Below, piece by piece: positions 22,501 to 32,829 of a stretch of DNA of 64,000 nucleotides; within the stretch, counting starts at the first letter, position 1, and each line of letters starts with the position of its first letter. The notes under the pieces were generated by a model. That model was not told the origin of the DNA and did not search any database. It saw only the letters and a list, made by a program, of their open reading frames with translations. The position numbers and the translations under genes were made by a program. The stretch comes from Anthonomus grandis grandis (taxonomy: Eukaryota > Arthropoda > Insecta > Coleoptera > Curculionidae), in the NCBI RefSeq assembly GCF_022605725.1, contig NC_065548.1, positions 13,425,644 through 13,489,643 on the forward strand, read 5' to 3'.

Positions 22501-23058
22501 TCGAGAAATCTATGGGGAATAAAATGATCAGTCATTGGAATCTGTTTTGATCTACGGATTGAGTGTCCAGGGTAGAGCATGTGCAAGTGTCATCAAGCCT
22601 CCTAGTATCACACAAGAATATATGATTAAGGTTGGATTAGTTGGATTGCAATAAAAGATGTACAATATTAATACTCATTATTAGACCAACTTACTCTTCT
22701 CTTAAAGGCGACTGGCCCCAAACTGTACTATCTCTCGTACCCAAAACTTCCCTTTCTTGCCTCCGATGTTCCATAAAATCCTCTTGTGGAACATTCTTTT
22801 TATTTCTATAATCCCCATTTCTCTTGTTTAGGTATCTGTCTTCTGAATGACTGTGGTGAGACCTAGAAATACTTTTTAATAAACAAATATTGGTCAGTAA
22901 AATTTTATATACCTGGAATGATTTCTATGACCAGAAGTTTCTGCATCATATTTAGGTACTCTTGAGCGAGATCTACTCCTTGACCTGTGAGATCTCGATG
23001 GTTTTCGAGAAACACTTCGGTAATGTGGTGATCTGGACCTGTTTCTGTGGGAGGTCAT
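19592..23058 (-). CDS. NKAP: NKAP (NF-kappa-B-activating protein) homolog, 3 exons
   Basis: Exons on the minus strand: 22913-23058, 22695-22862 and 19592-20231, together 954 nt or 317 aa plus stop. All introns are GT-AG and phases match. Exon 1 starts at the ATG at 23058-23056 and gives an RS-rich head (MTSHRNRSRSPHYRS). Exon 2 carries EDFMEHRRQEREVLG and VWGQSP, conserved in NKAP. Exon 3 has a long lysine-rich tract, an acidic serine tract (about residues 130-160), then the conserved SynMuv domain: LLPGEGAAMAAYV, RIPRRGEIGLTS, MSGSRHRRMEAVRIRKENQI and a C-terminal helix. NKAP family proteins are nuclear and act in transcriptional repression and pre-mRNA splicing. Human NKAP is about 415 aa; the shortening is in the low-complexity middle. 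Intron 1 is 50 bp, intron 2 2463 bp and LINE-filled. Two truncated copies of its 3' end lie downstream. Confidence 0.95.
20780..22670 (+). mobile_element. LINE remnant in NKAP intron 2
   Basis: Plus-strand readings give an endonuclease-like block (NMIAIYRLPSLSAIEFVEDLH near 21160), a linker (EIKNINWNFIYSQDQQNV at about 21505; KFHRYKNILSNLIRKYKYVY at about 21750) and a late reverse transcriptase block (DGVDSVKYLGVIFDRNL near 22440). The order is endonuclease then reverse transcriptase, as in Jockey/I-type LINEs, with the RT palm largely lost. It runs antisense to NKAP. Confidence 0.6.
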
Positions 23059-24029
23059 AATTTAAGTCATATGGTATATACAAATATCAGCAAAAAAGAC
23101 AAATTGTTTAATTTTCTTATATTTAGTTACAATCAAAATCTTCAAAGAAGCCAAACATGAAGAAGTAAATAGTAAACAGCTGATTTTGAAAGATGGGCAT
23201 TGACATTTGACAATAATGACGGTGACAGAATTTTAGTAAAGGGCCCTTTTCAGAATTCACCATTACTTCACCGGTTCAATTAACCGGTTAATCAAAAAAA
23301 AATTCACTAGATCTCAGGTTGCCGTTCGGTTCTTTACAAATTCGGTAACGCTTCTGTTGATTAACGATTTTTGTTGGCAGATTTAGTAATATAGATTTCT
23401 ATTTAAGTTTATATTTTTTAATTTTTCAAAGCACACCAAACAAACTATGCTAGCATATTTTTCATGAGAAGATTGAAAGGTTGTCACTGTTTTGATGTTT
23501 AAGAAACTAAAAACCAAACAAAAACGAACCGACGTTTGTGGCTTTTATAGTCGGTAACTAAAAACAAACAAAATTTTAAAAAATTGAATTTAGTTTTATG
23601 TTATCATTCTATTCTCACTCGACCATCAAAATTAACTTAAAATATCCACAAAAAATAAAAATAAAAATTGAGCAACAACAAATTTACAAAAACTAAGGCG
23701 CAAAAAATACAAAACTAGGTTAGGAATCTTAAAAATCTATTTGACCGAGTTTCCACCTTAAAATCCCGGTTAATCCGATACCTGGTCGGTCGCAACCAGC
23801 TGATTTCACCGGTTAATTTTGAAACGCCTCGGTTACTGCCGGTGCAACCCGGTGTATCCACCGGTAAATTCTGAAAAGCGCCCTTTTCTTTCTATCATCA
23901 GGCAAAAGACAAGGATAACCTTATTATTGACACAAACGTTATAATCAGCTGATCCATATTGTGAGGTTATGTTTTTTATTTGTGTTTTCTGGTGTATATG
24001 AATTGGATATAGGCTCTTTACCAGTAAAA
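23059..24029. promoter_or_regulatory. Shared intergenic region between divergent NKAP and TMEM230
   Basis: The two start codons lie 971 bp apart, pointing away from each other, and 643 bp of this is a MITE. Without the MITE the spacing would be about 330 bp, so the genes probably once shared a compact two-way promoter. No TATA box is obvious. CAGCTGAT occurs on both sides of the MITE (near 23179 and 23946). Confidence 0.55.
23241..23883. mobile_element. MITE between NKAP and TMEM230
   Basis: The ends match inverted over about 21 bp: GGGCCCTTTTCAGAATTCAC and GGGCGCTTTTCAGAATTTAC. Inside, ACCGGTTAA and its variants recur near both ends. No transposase is encoded and no clear target duplication is visible, so the superfamily is unknown. 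Confidence 0.7.
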
Positions 24030-27000
24030 ATGAGTTCAGATTCAATTTCTGGTAATATATTATGTTCCTCCTTAACCGCGCCCCTTTATTAAAAACACAA
24101 ATCTTTTAGAATTTTTTGCCGAAATATCTCGCAGACGAGCCAAACAGCAGGAATACTGTAATCTTCCCTCATCAGATTGTGGGTTTGTGGGGGCTCAATT
24201 TCAGGTACCGGCTCAAAAAATACCTTGGAAGGCCATTGTCTTAGCGACAATGCTTTTAGGTATTTATACAAGTTTTGTAAATATATTTATTTACTTATTC
24301 AACATCTTACAACCACCTGAGGGTACTTCATGTAGGGATATCATCTAATTTTAAATCTACTTAATAACATAACACCTATAAATTATACAAGTCAACCAAC
24401 TTTAGATAATTATTGTCTTTGAACAGATGACAGTTTACCACCAAAAATATCCAAACCATGCTGCAATGTTTAAGTATTACATGTTTTTTACATTAAAGTA
24501 AAGGTAAAATAATGCACAAGATAACACAAAAATCTCCCTGTATTCTTATTCTTAGATTAATATTATGAACTCTTATATTTATCATATTTATACCATTCTA
24601 TGAAATAACAGTTGTCGGAGGCTCTAATTCCTTTCCCAACATAATAGATAGAGGTTTTAATAATTATATGTATTTCCAAAGGGACTGATTCTGTTTTTAT
24701 TTTAATTTATCCGGTGATTTAAAGGATGGGGAAGAAATCACAACACACAATTTGTTCTGATAAATTCGACCCGTTTGATGAAATAATAATATCCGAAAAA
24801 AAAACACAGCTCTTACTTCGGCGGACACTCGGGCAAATACTTCTTAAACTAAATAAATTCTTAAAGTTTACATCCATAAACGTTTTAGGTCACTACTTAT
24901 TTAATTTAGTGAAATAGGGCTTTAGAGATCGATAGGGATTATTTTACTTAAAGAGAGATTCTTTCACAAAAAGGGGAGATTTAGAGGCATACTTGTGCCA
25001 ATTTAGCTGGTGAGACAGACCCAATCTTATTTTCGGTGTTTTTTTTTCTAAGACTTGCGGATCAAGTGGTGGAGTGGTCTCGAAACCGACCAATAGGATT
25101 AAACGTATGTCGTTTGTGAAGAGCCGCCAGGCCATACATATTAAATTCTAAGTATTATAATTTAGAGGAAAGGAGTAGTAATTTGTACAGGGTGATAGAA
25201 TTTAAACAACAGTCATTATATCCACTATTATTAATGTTGAAGTAAATAAGAGACACACCCTGATTTAATCTTAATATTATACCTACTAGTTAACATTGCA
25301 TTATAAGACATTAAGGAATAGACTTTATTTTCTTTCAATATCTTCTCAATATAATTTATATAAAATTTGCTTGAGGTGACCAAATTATAGAAGCACATTA
25401 CTCATGATTAGATCTTATTAAAAAGTAGTATTGAGTTTGTATCAGATTTTATAAAAATGTTGTGTACCTTATAATAAATTTGCTTCATGCCTTGTTAAAC
25501 AATATGAGTAAAATGTAAGTTAAACTTGAAATTACATTACAGATGTATCCCAAGACCCTTGACACTGTCACTACATTTAAGAATCTTACCATTCAAGCTA
25601 TAATCATAAGAACCAGGATATAATTTATCTGTTATCACCCATAAAAATCTTGAAATTATCTGCAAAAAGAAGGCATTTTGAATGATTAACAGCATTAGGC
25701 AAATCATAAAGAAAAGGCTAAACAAGACACAGCCCAAATTAATTCCCTGCATAACACCGGAATGTTGCTACAAGTTCTTTTGAATATCAGCCTCCAATTT
25801 TAGCTACTTGCATTTGGTCTGATCGATAGATAGACTGGACTAATACTTTTGCATGGTTAGAGAATCATATAGAAGAAGTTTAATTTTTGCAACAACAACC
25901 TATGATCCCCATTATTGAAACCTTTGGTACAATTTGTGAAAATATGTCTTACTGTTACTAATTATCAATTGCTTGTGAAATTGGTATGTATATAGACACA
26001 TAGATTGATAACTGTTAACTTATTACTAACAAAACCATGTTGCTTCTTACATAACATAGGTATAATATGGGTTTTTATTTTGTTACAAAGCAAAATTTTG
26101 AAGATTTTAGCCAATGAATTAGGAACACTTATAGACCTATAATTTTTTTCATCATCAATGGAACCAAGGGTTTAACCCATTTAATACCAAGGACGGAAAT
26201 AAGAAAAAAAAGACAACTTTTTGCAAAAAGTATTGATTGATGTGAATAAAAGAACATATTTTTATAAAAAAAAATTGTTTTTTGTTAATTTTAGGAAAAA
26301 AAAGGTGGTGCATGAACGAACCACTGGTAGGTACAATTAAGTTATTTTTGGTGATATTTCACAAAACAACCTGTATGCAAATGAACATTACACTTTGTAC
26401 CGATATATATTGTATGACTATGACATATTCTACATCTACGACGCAACTTCTGAGCATGAGAGACCATAAGGTGGCCTTGGTTATCGAAGCGCAATTCATC
26501 GATATTAGCACCAACGTTCCTTACAACTCTATTAGCGTCCGTTCTTAGAAAACGTAGAGCTATATATGACTTGAAATCTACTTGTGATATTTCATTTTCA
26601 TTTACCAAGTTGTATATCTTCCATGCATTTACTACCAAACTATCCAATGCATTGCAAAATTTTGTCCACCACCATTTCTTTCCCAAAATTTGGAATCGGT
26701 AGTTTGCAATGCCATTGTCGTTTAGATCTACCCCACCTATAAACTTATTATATTGAGATATTGCATAAGGCTGTTGAATGAATGTTTCTATTCGTTGTTT
26801 TTTATTATAACGCTTTACTCTGGTGAGCGGTTCTATTTTATCAATATTACTTCTTACTGTAACAACTGAATTATCGTTCCAACGAATAAAAGAAATTTTT
26901 GAATTAGCATCGTAAGCAGCATCAAATTCGCCCCGCTCAGTTTTTTCCATTTTTTTATTATCCAATAAAGGACAACGACTTTTTCGATTGTAACGGATGG

Positions 27001-30000
27001 TGCCTGTTGCAAAAAAACCATTTTGTTTTAAGTAACCAAAAAGTTTGAAATCGAAAAAAAGTTGTCAAAAAAGATTCGATGTTTTTGTGGTTTTTCTACT
27101 ACAGACAGTAAGCTCATAATAACATCACCACCCAAACCAAGCTCTGAGTGTTTTTTATTTTGAGCTCCAGCATACTTAAGGGAATAAAAAAGGTATCCAT
27201 TAGATTAACAAAGGCACCATAATTTGAACCCAAAACGCACTGGCTTTCCTTTTATAAACATTTTGCAAAGATGTCGGCCAAAATATGGCACCATTTGTTC
27301 ATCTATTGAAAGATTGAAAGCAACAATTCCAAACTGTAAATTTTTCTTATTGAGTAAATCTAAAAAAGGCCTAACTTTGGAAAATTTATCTTTCTTGTCC
27401 AATAAAGAATTATCTGATAAATGCAAATTTTGCTTTATTTGTTGAAATCTATTCCTGCTCATGCATTTTTTTATTAGATCAATTCCTTTATCCTCATCCA
27501 TTGTCCAATAATATTGAATTCCAGGTAAAGAATGATATCCCGAAAATAAAAGAATGCCTATGAAATTTAAAAGTTCAGGTTTTGTTAAAATCATGGCGAT
27601 TGTTATCATGAGCATACTTTACAGAAAAATTTAACAAAAGTTCTACGACATCGTCATCAAAAACAAATAAAATATCTCAAGGGGAGACTTTCCAAAAAGA
27701 AGGTTTTGTAAATTTTCCCTGCTGAAACTGAAATTCTGTAGATATAGGTTCATGGGTATACGTTATCTGACCTTTTTTCCACTTCGGTAAAATGGCTTTT
27801 ATACTTGCAGAAGCGAGCAACTTTCTTCTTTTTGAAGCCAATGTTTCTTCATCCGAGAGATCCCACTCTTGTTCGTTTCTCATGCGTTTGCCCTCATTTT
27901 AGGTATCATTCCCATTCAACTCTGGCTGCTCTGAAACATGTAGCTCAAAAGTTCCAACTATGTCATTAGGCCTTTGACTATCTACCATGTTATTATCATC
28001 ATCAATCTCCTCTTCGTCTGTCAATATATCACATCAGGTGGAACATAAACAGCATCAATAGTGTCTAAAAGTAAAAATAATATTTTTTGTAATGCTGATG
28101 TAACAATAATCGAGCTATTATATTTTTATTATAGGAAATAAAATAATTTATAATGTACCATACATCAAAGTTCCTAACAAACTTACCATTTTCCTGATTT
28201 TCTAAGCTCAGCACCACTTCGTTCGCCGAAGACGCCTTCTTCTAATTCACTTTGAGTTAAACATTTTCAGAAAGACATTTTTTTTAGCACAGTTATCACA
28301 AAAGATGTAAACTCTTGCACACTATAACGAATAATGATGAAACACATTTTTCATTTAGATATTGAAATTGGTCTAGGTAGGCGAAATTTAATAGTTTATT
28401 ACACCAATAAAACCAGTGGTGCATTGATGAACCATTGAATACATTCCAAGAATTTTATAAAAACCCATTTTTGGTATTTCCATAAGTACACATTACGTTT
28501 TTATTATAAACGATATAATATTCGTAAAACACACAATAATTATTTTAAAAATGGCGATACAAAGTTATCAAAAAAATAACGATTTTTTATCAATATTTAA
28601 ACATCTATATTTCTATGCTTTATCGACGTAAAACGTATTCCTCCGTATTCCAAATTTTTATTTCATTTTATATCGAACTCATACGTAACAAAAAACCTAA
28701 AAAAAAAAAATTGGGAATGTTTTACTAGTCCTAAAGTTAGTGGTTCACGAACGCACCACTGGTACAAAATGGGTTAACCAGAAAATCCACACATCCCTTA
28801 AAGATTTAGCAAGGAACATTGTCCCTACCAACACTTTTCTTTGGTTTTACTCTCTTCATTGAAAGGCCTTTCAATGTTCTAAGGTTTTACTTGTTGTCAG
28901 TAATCGTACCTAATTTAAACAACACCCTAACAATACCACCTCTTTACTGTGTCCTTAGAAGCAAGCAAAAACATACTTTTGATAGTTCAAGAGAACCTTG
29001 GTGTATTATAGTATTAAAATTGATATATTTTTCTTATTTTGGGGTAGCAATAATTTGTTGGCAAAAAATTTGTGTCACTTGCTTCAGTCTGAACTCAATA
29101 ACAACCTCTTTAAGTACCTTAGAACACTTAGTCACAGATTTTTTTTTTTAAATTTGATGTTATTATTTTTATTAAACTGTGTTTTGAGATAGAAATATAT
29201 AGTATGCCACCAAGAACTCCTTTTTTCTTAAAGTGTTTTAAAAATAACAGTTAGCATGAGTTATTTTAGACACACAAGTTATGATTCTTCAATGAATAAA
29301 AATAAAAATATTCATTAATGTCGCAGTTTATTGTGTACAGCTCTCTAAAATTGTCCTACATGAATCCCTGATTGTAGGCTTTATAGTGGAATACGATGTC
29401 ATAAATGCTGCTTTACTGAATTAAATATTTTAGTCACTAAAACAGAAAAACGCTGGTATATATGTATATATGTAAACCTACATACCAGTATAGGAAACTC
29501 TCTCAAAAAAACTTCCCATTATAGTAAATAAGCCCTTACTTGAGTTCAGATTGTGAATGGCATTATAGCTTGGGGAAGAATGTAAAGTAGTTTAAGATAC
29601 CTACACACTATACCAGAATTATACACTTAAAATATTCTATAAAAAAATTACCTGTGTCCAACACTCAACACAGAACCAATGTAGTTACCCTGATTCATCA
29701 AAAGGCCTAAAAATCTTTGACTTACCTAGCAACTAAATTCTTTAATTTGTTGTCGTCAATTAGCCCTTTAATGTTAAGTTTTTTTTGGATTTTCTTATAT
29801 TAATCATTATCTTAAGTTTTTAATTAGATCTCAAAAATTGTAAAAACAATTTTTTTTTAGTTGGTGGAACCACCTTACTGGTCTTTGGCTCTCTCGCTAT
29901 TGGAGGCAGAATTGAACTAGAATATCCAAACAGGATGTGGCCAATGATTATTTTAGGCATTATCATGTTTATACCCGGAGCTTACCATGTAAGGATTGCC

Positions 30001-30060
30001 TATTATGCTTATAAGGAGGTGCCTGGATTTTCCTTCGATGATATTCCAGAATTTGATTGA
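24030..30060 (+). CDS. TMEM230: TMEM230 homolog, 3 exons
   Basis: Exons 24030-24051, 24110-24259 and 29861-30060 sum to 372 nt, 123 aa plus stop; all splice sites are GT-AG and the phase is 1 at both introns. The N-terminal part is cytosolic and polar. Two hydrophobic segments follow, about residues 49-72 (KAIVLATMLL then GTTLLVFGSLAIGG) and 84-106 (PMIILGIIMFIPGAYHVRIA). The end, YYAYKEVPGFSFDDIPEFD, matches the YYASKGYRGYSYDDIPDF-type ending of TMEM230. Human TMEM230 is 120 aa in its common isoform. The family is found on secretory and recycling vesicles and endosomes. Intron 2 is 5.6 kb and holds a LINE with a piggyBac inside it. The first exon is only 22 nt; the start is the first ATG upstream of a matching donor. 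Confidence 0.93.
26176..28773 (-). mobile_element. piggyBac-like DNA transposon
   Basis: The ends CCCATTTAATACC and, inverted at the right, CCCATTTTGTACC are flanked exactly by TTAA (26172-26175 and 28774-28777), the piggyBac signature. CCACTGGTA occurs as a subterminal motif near both ends. The 2.6-kb element encodes a decayed transposase on the minus strand and sits inside a LINE in TMEM230 intron 2. Confidence 0.92.
26342..28260 (-). pseudogene. piggyBac transposase pseudogene
   Basis: On the minus strand, 28185-28260 gives a short first exon (TQSELEEGVFGERSGAEL) ending at a GTAAGT donor. An acidic N-terminal region follows (about 27880-28060, EEEIDDDNNMVDSQ), then MRNEQEWDLSDEE. The catalytic domain is spread over three frames: LSIDEQMVPYFGRH (first Asp, about 27300), HRIFFDNFF (second Asp, about 27065), RWNDNSVVTV (third, about 26880) and GGVDLNDN (about 26720). 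The C-terminal cysteine-rich zinc-binding region (CRICHSHTIYIGTKCNVHLH) ends at 26342. Stops and frameshifts near 27000-27200 and 27620-27680 make it inactive. All four conserved aspartates can still be read. Confidence 0.87.
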
Positions 30061-30674
30061 ATACCTGTGAAAAGAAGCTTATGTGTAAATTTGTTACTGT
30101 GCCATTGTTATTGTGAAGACCAATTTAGGAATAATGCACTAGTTTAATCTGTGATAAGTCTATTACATGTATACTTTAAGAGTTAAAAAGCAAAATTGTT
30201 GATTGTTTTACTTTTGTGCCTAAATCTAGCAGCATTCCACTAGAGTGTAGTTTTTTATAGAAAATTCACTCTATTTCAGAGATTTATATAAAGTAGAACT
30301 TGTTTTAATGGAAAAAACCAGCTTGTTATGTGTGCCTTATAAAATATAACGTTTCCATCATAAACACCGTTGTATAATTTTCTAGTGAAAAAAACCTCTA
30401 ATTAAAAAAATTAATAAACTATTGTGATATCAATACTTTTGTAATTTGTCTATAGTGTTTAGCTACTTTAATAGAAAAAAAAGTAAGCTCCAAGTAGCTA
30501 TCTATGATTGTTCTTTCTTACCTCTAAATTGGCGATTTCTTTAGTATATCAAGAAAAAGGATCTTGCATTTGTTATTGATGTTTTGCTTACAACTAATAA
30601 ATGGAGTATGACTGTTCACGAAGGTGTACTCAATATTATATCAATGTTGGTTCTACTAGCAGTTTATATACATA
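30061..30674 (+). other. TMEM230 3' UTR and downstream flank
   Basis: No coding potential. AATAAA at about 30413 (TTAATAAACTATTG) is a candidate poly(A) signal. Nothing else is seen before the mariner-like element at 30675. Confidence 0.4.
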
Positions 30675-32827
30675 CAAGGTGTCTACAATAAAAACCGCCA
30701 AACTTTAAGAGGTGATTAAACAAGTCATTTGCAACAAAAAAGTCGTATAACATTTTTTTGAAAAGTTGTTAGTTTTTCATGTATTTAACATTTTTTTATT
30801 TTATCAAATTTCTTTGTTTTTTTTTCATATAAACAAGAATATCTCCGTTATTCTTACCACCACATAAAATTTAGATATACCATCTGAAAGAAAATTAAAT
30901 TTGCTATAAGATGGGTATACTTAAGATTTTGATTATTTTTTTATACCGGGTGTTATTAGGAGTTAAATGTAACATTAGGAAAATGTGCAAAATTAGTGGT
31001 ATCTTCTTCGTTGTCGTTTTTTTTAAAATTTGGTAAATAGGGACATGTTTTTTTTCATCAAAAACTACTGCATTTAATATGCTTTCCAATGATATACTTA
31101 CTTTTGGGTAGCTATTTGTTTTCACAGCAATATCATGGGCAAAAGAAAGAAAACTACAAAAATTGAAAATTTTCAAAGTTTATATTTCTTGATTAAAAGA
31201 TCTTCTCTCTTGATTGATCCAAAATTAAAAAATCAAAATTTCATTAAACAAACCTAAAATTATAACAATTGTTCAAAATGTCTTCCCTCTTGTTCAATAC
31301 ATTTGATGAATCTTCTTCTGACACTATCAACAACCCGTTTTTGTCGCATTTCATTGTAACACACACTAATTCGATTAATTAGTTCGTCTCGAGTATTAAT
31401 GTTAATACTATAAACATTAGATTTTAATGTGCCCCAGACATAAAAGTCAAGGGGCGTAAGGTCAGGGCTTCTGGGCGGCCATCTTACCGGACCGTATCTT
31501 CCGATCCATTTCTCCCCAAAGCATTGATTCATGGAATTTTGCACAATTCTGCTATTATGCCTGGGCATCCGTCCATTTGAAACCAAAGTTCCTGTCTAGC
31601 GGCTAAGGGGATTTCTTCTAGAAAGTCAACAAGGTCATTATTTAATAAATTTGAATACTCATTGAAATTGAGGCGATCAGGAAGTATTACAGGCCCGAAA
31701 AGGCGACCTCTCATTAACCCTATCCATACGTTGACCCCTTATCTCATGCTGAAAAAGTTAAATAACAGTCGCATGAGGGTTTTCTGTATGCCATATATGG
31801 TTATTTCTTAAATTCATTATTCCGGCTCTTATAAATGTTGCTTCATCTGTCCAAAATATTTGATCTCTTCCCCACTCTTGCAACTTATTCAAGTACCACC
31901 TACAGAATTGAAGCCGCACCTCACTATCCACTGGCAATAAATCCTGGACTTTTTTCAAATGAAACAGATACAAATTATTTTTTTAAGAAATCTATGTACA
32001 GTGGAATGGTGAATCCTTAATGCAGCACCATTGCTATTTAACTACTTTAAGTCAAAGTGAAAACTTAATGACAGTTCTTGTCAAATTGTAAATATCTATG
32101 CTTTTGTTTTAAAATCAAGTAATACATGGTTTGTGAATTTCCTTCTTTTGCGGAATCATTGCCATTTACAAAAAAAGGAAAACCTGCCTTTTTTCTTAAA
32201 GAATGAATATCGCGATATGTTATTAGTTTACGGCTTCTCTAATAGAAATTTGTGGAGTTGTTGTGTTAGGGAAGATAGATCTACAAGTACTCGCCGCATT
32301 GGTGCTCAAAAGATCAAGATATATAAAATTTGAAAATTTTCAATTTTTGTGGTTTTCTTTCTTTTTCCCATGATATTGCTGTGAAAACAAATAGCTATCA
32401 CAAAAGTAAGTATATCATTGGAAAGCATATTAAATGCAGCAGTTTTTGCTGAAAAAAAATGTCCCTATTTACCAAATTTTAGAAAAACGACAACGAAGAA
32501 GATACCACTAATTTGACACATTTCCCAAATGTTACATTTAACTTCTGATAACACCCGGTATAAAAAAGTACTAAAAAACTTAAATATACCCATCTTACAG
32601 CAAATTTAATTCCTTTTCAGATGGTATATATAAATTTTATGTGGTGGTAAGAATAACGGAGATATTCTTGTTTATAATGAAAAAAACAAAGAAATTTGAT
32701 AAAATCAAAAAATGTTAAATACCAGAAGAACTAACAACTTTTCGAACAAATGTTATACGACTTTTTTGTTGCAAATGACTTTTATAATCACCTCTTAAGT
32801 TTGGCGATTTTTATAGTAGACACCCTG
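30675..32827 (-). mobile_element. mariner-like element with ~525-bp inverted repeats
   Basis: The left end CAAGGTGTCTACAATAAAAA and inverted right end CAGGGTGTCTACTATAAAAA are flanked by TA. The two arms (30675-31200 and 32305-32827) match over about 525 bp each, so roughly half of the 2.15-kb element is terminal repeat. A decayed transposase lies between them on the minus strand. Confidence 0.87.
31260..32230 (-). pseudogene. mariner-like transposase pseudogene
   Basis: On the minus strand: a helix-turn-helix block (HHSTVHRFLKK near 32000), LLPVDSEVRLQFCRWYLNK, then WTDEATF (first catalytic Asp, about 31850), GRLFGPVILPDRLNF (about 31690), FQMDGCPG (second Asp, about 31570), KWIGRYGPVRWPPRSPDLTP and PLDFYVWG (third Asp, about 31440). 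The C-terminus (VRRRFIKCIEQEGRHFEQLL) ends at 31260. The catalytic residues are all present, but at least two frameshifts and stops (about 31560 and 31750) break it. Confidence 0.82.
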
Positions 32828-32829
32828 TA

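Larger units (their letters stand above)
24275..29250 (-). mobile_element. LINE in TMEM230 intron 2, split by a piggyBac
   Basis: Read on the minus strand from right to left: a pre-RT block (VKPKKSVGRDNVPC then FKGCVDFL, about 28780-28860), then after the piggyBac insertion NYRSISVPNSLAKIFKILL and KKQHGFV (about 26000-26150), FNNGDHRLLLQKL (about 25900), the QGINLGCVLFSLF block (25700-25750), NGKILKCSDSVKGLGIHL (about 25540), and SIIWSPQANFI (about 25380). It ends near 24275-24300 in TTGAATAAGTAAATAAAT. The catalytic YADD box is lost. Confidence 0.72.

Noticed and set aside
24089..24271. 60-aa open frame on the minus strand
   Set aside because: Antisense of TMEM230 exon 2.
28819..29151. 110-aa hydrophobic open frame on the plus strand
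   Set aside because: The minus strand here carries LINE pre-RT text (VKPKKSVGRDNVPC, FKGCVDFL) that continues across the piggyBac; the plus-strand frame is its shadow.
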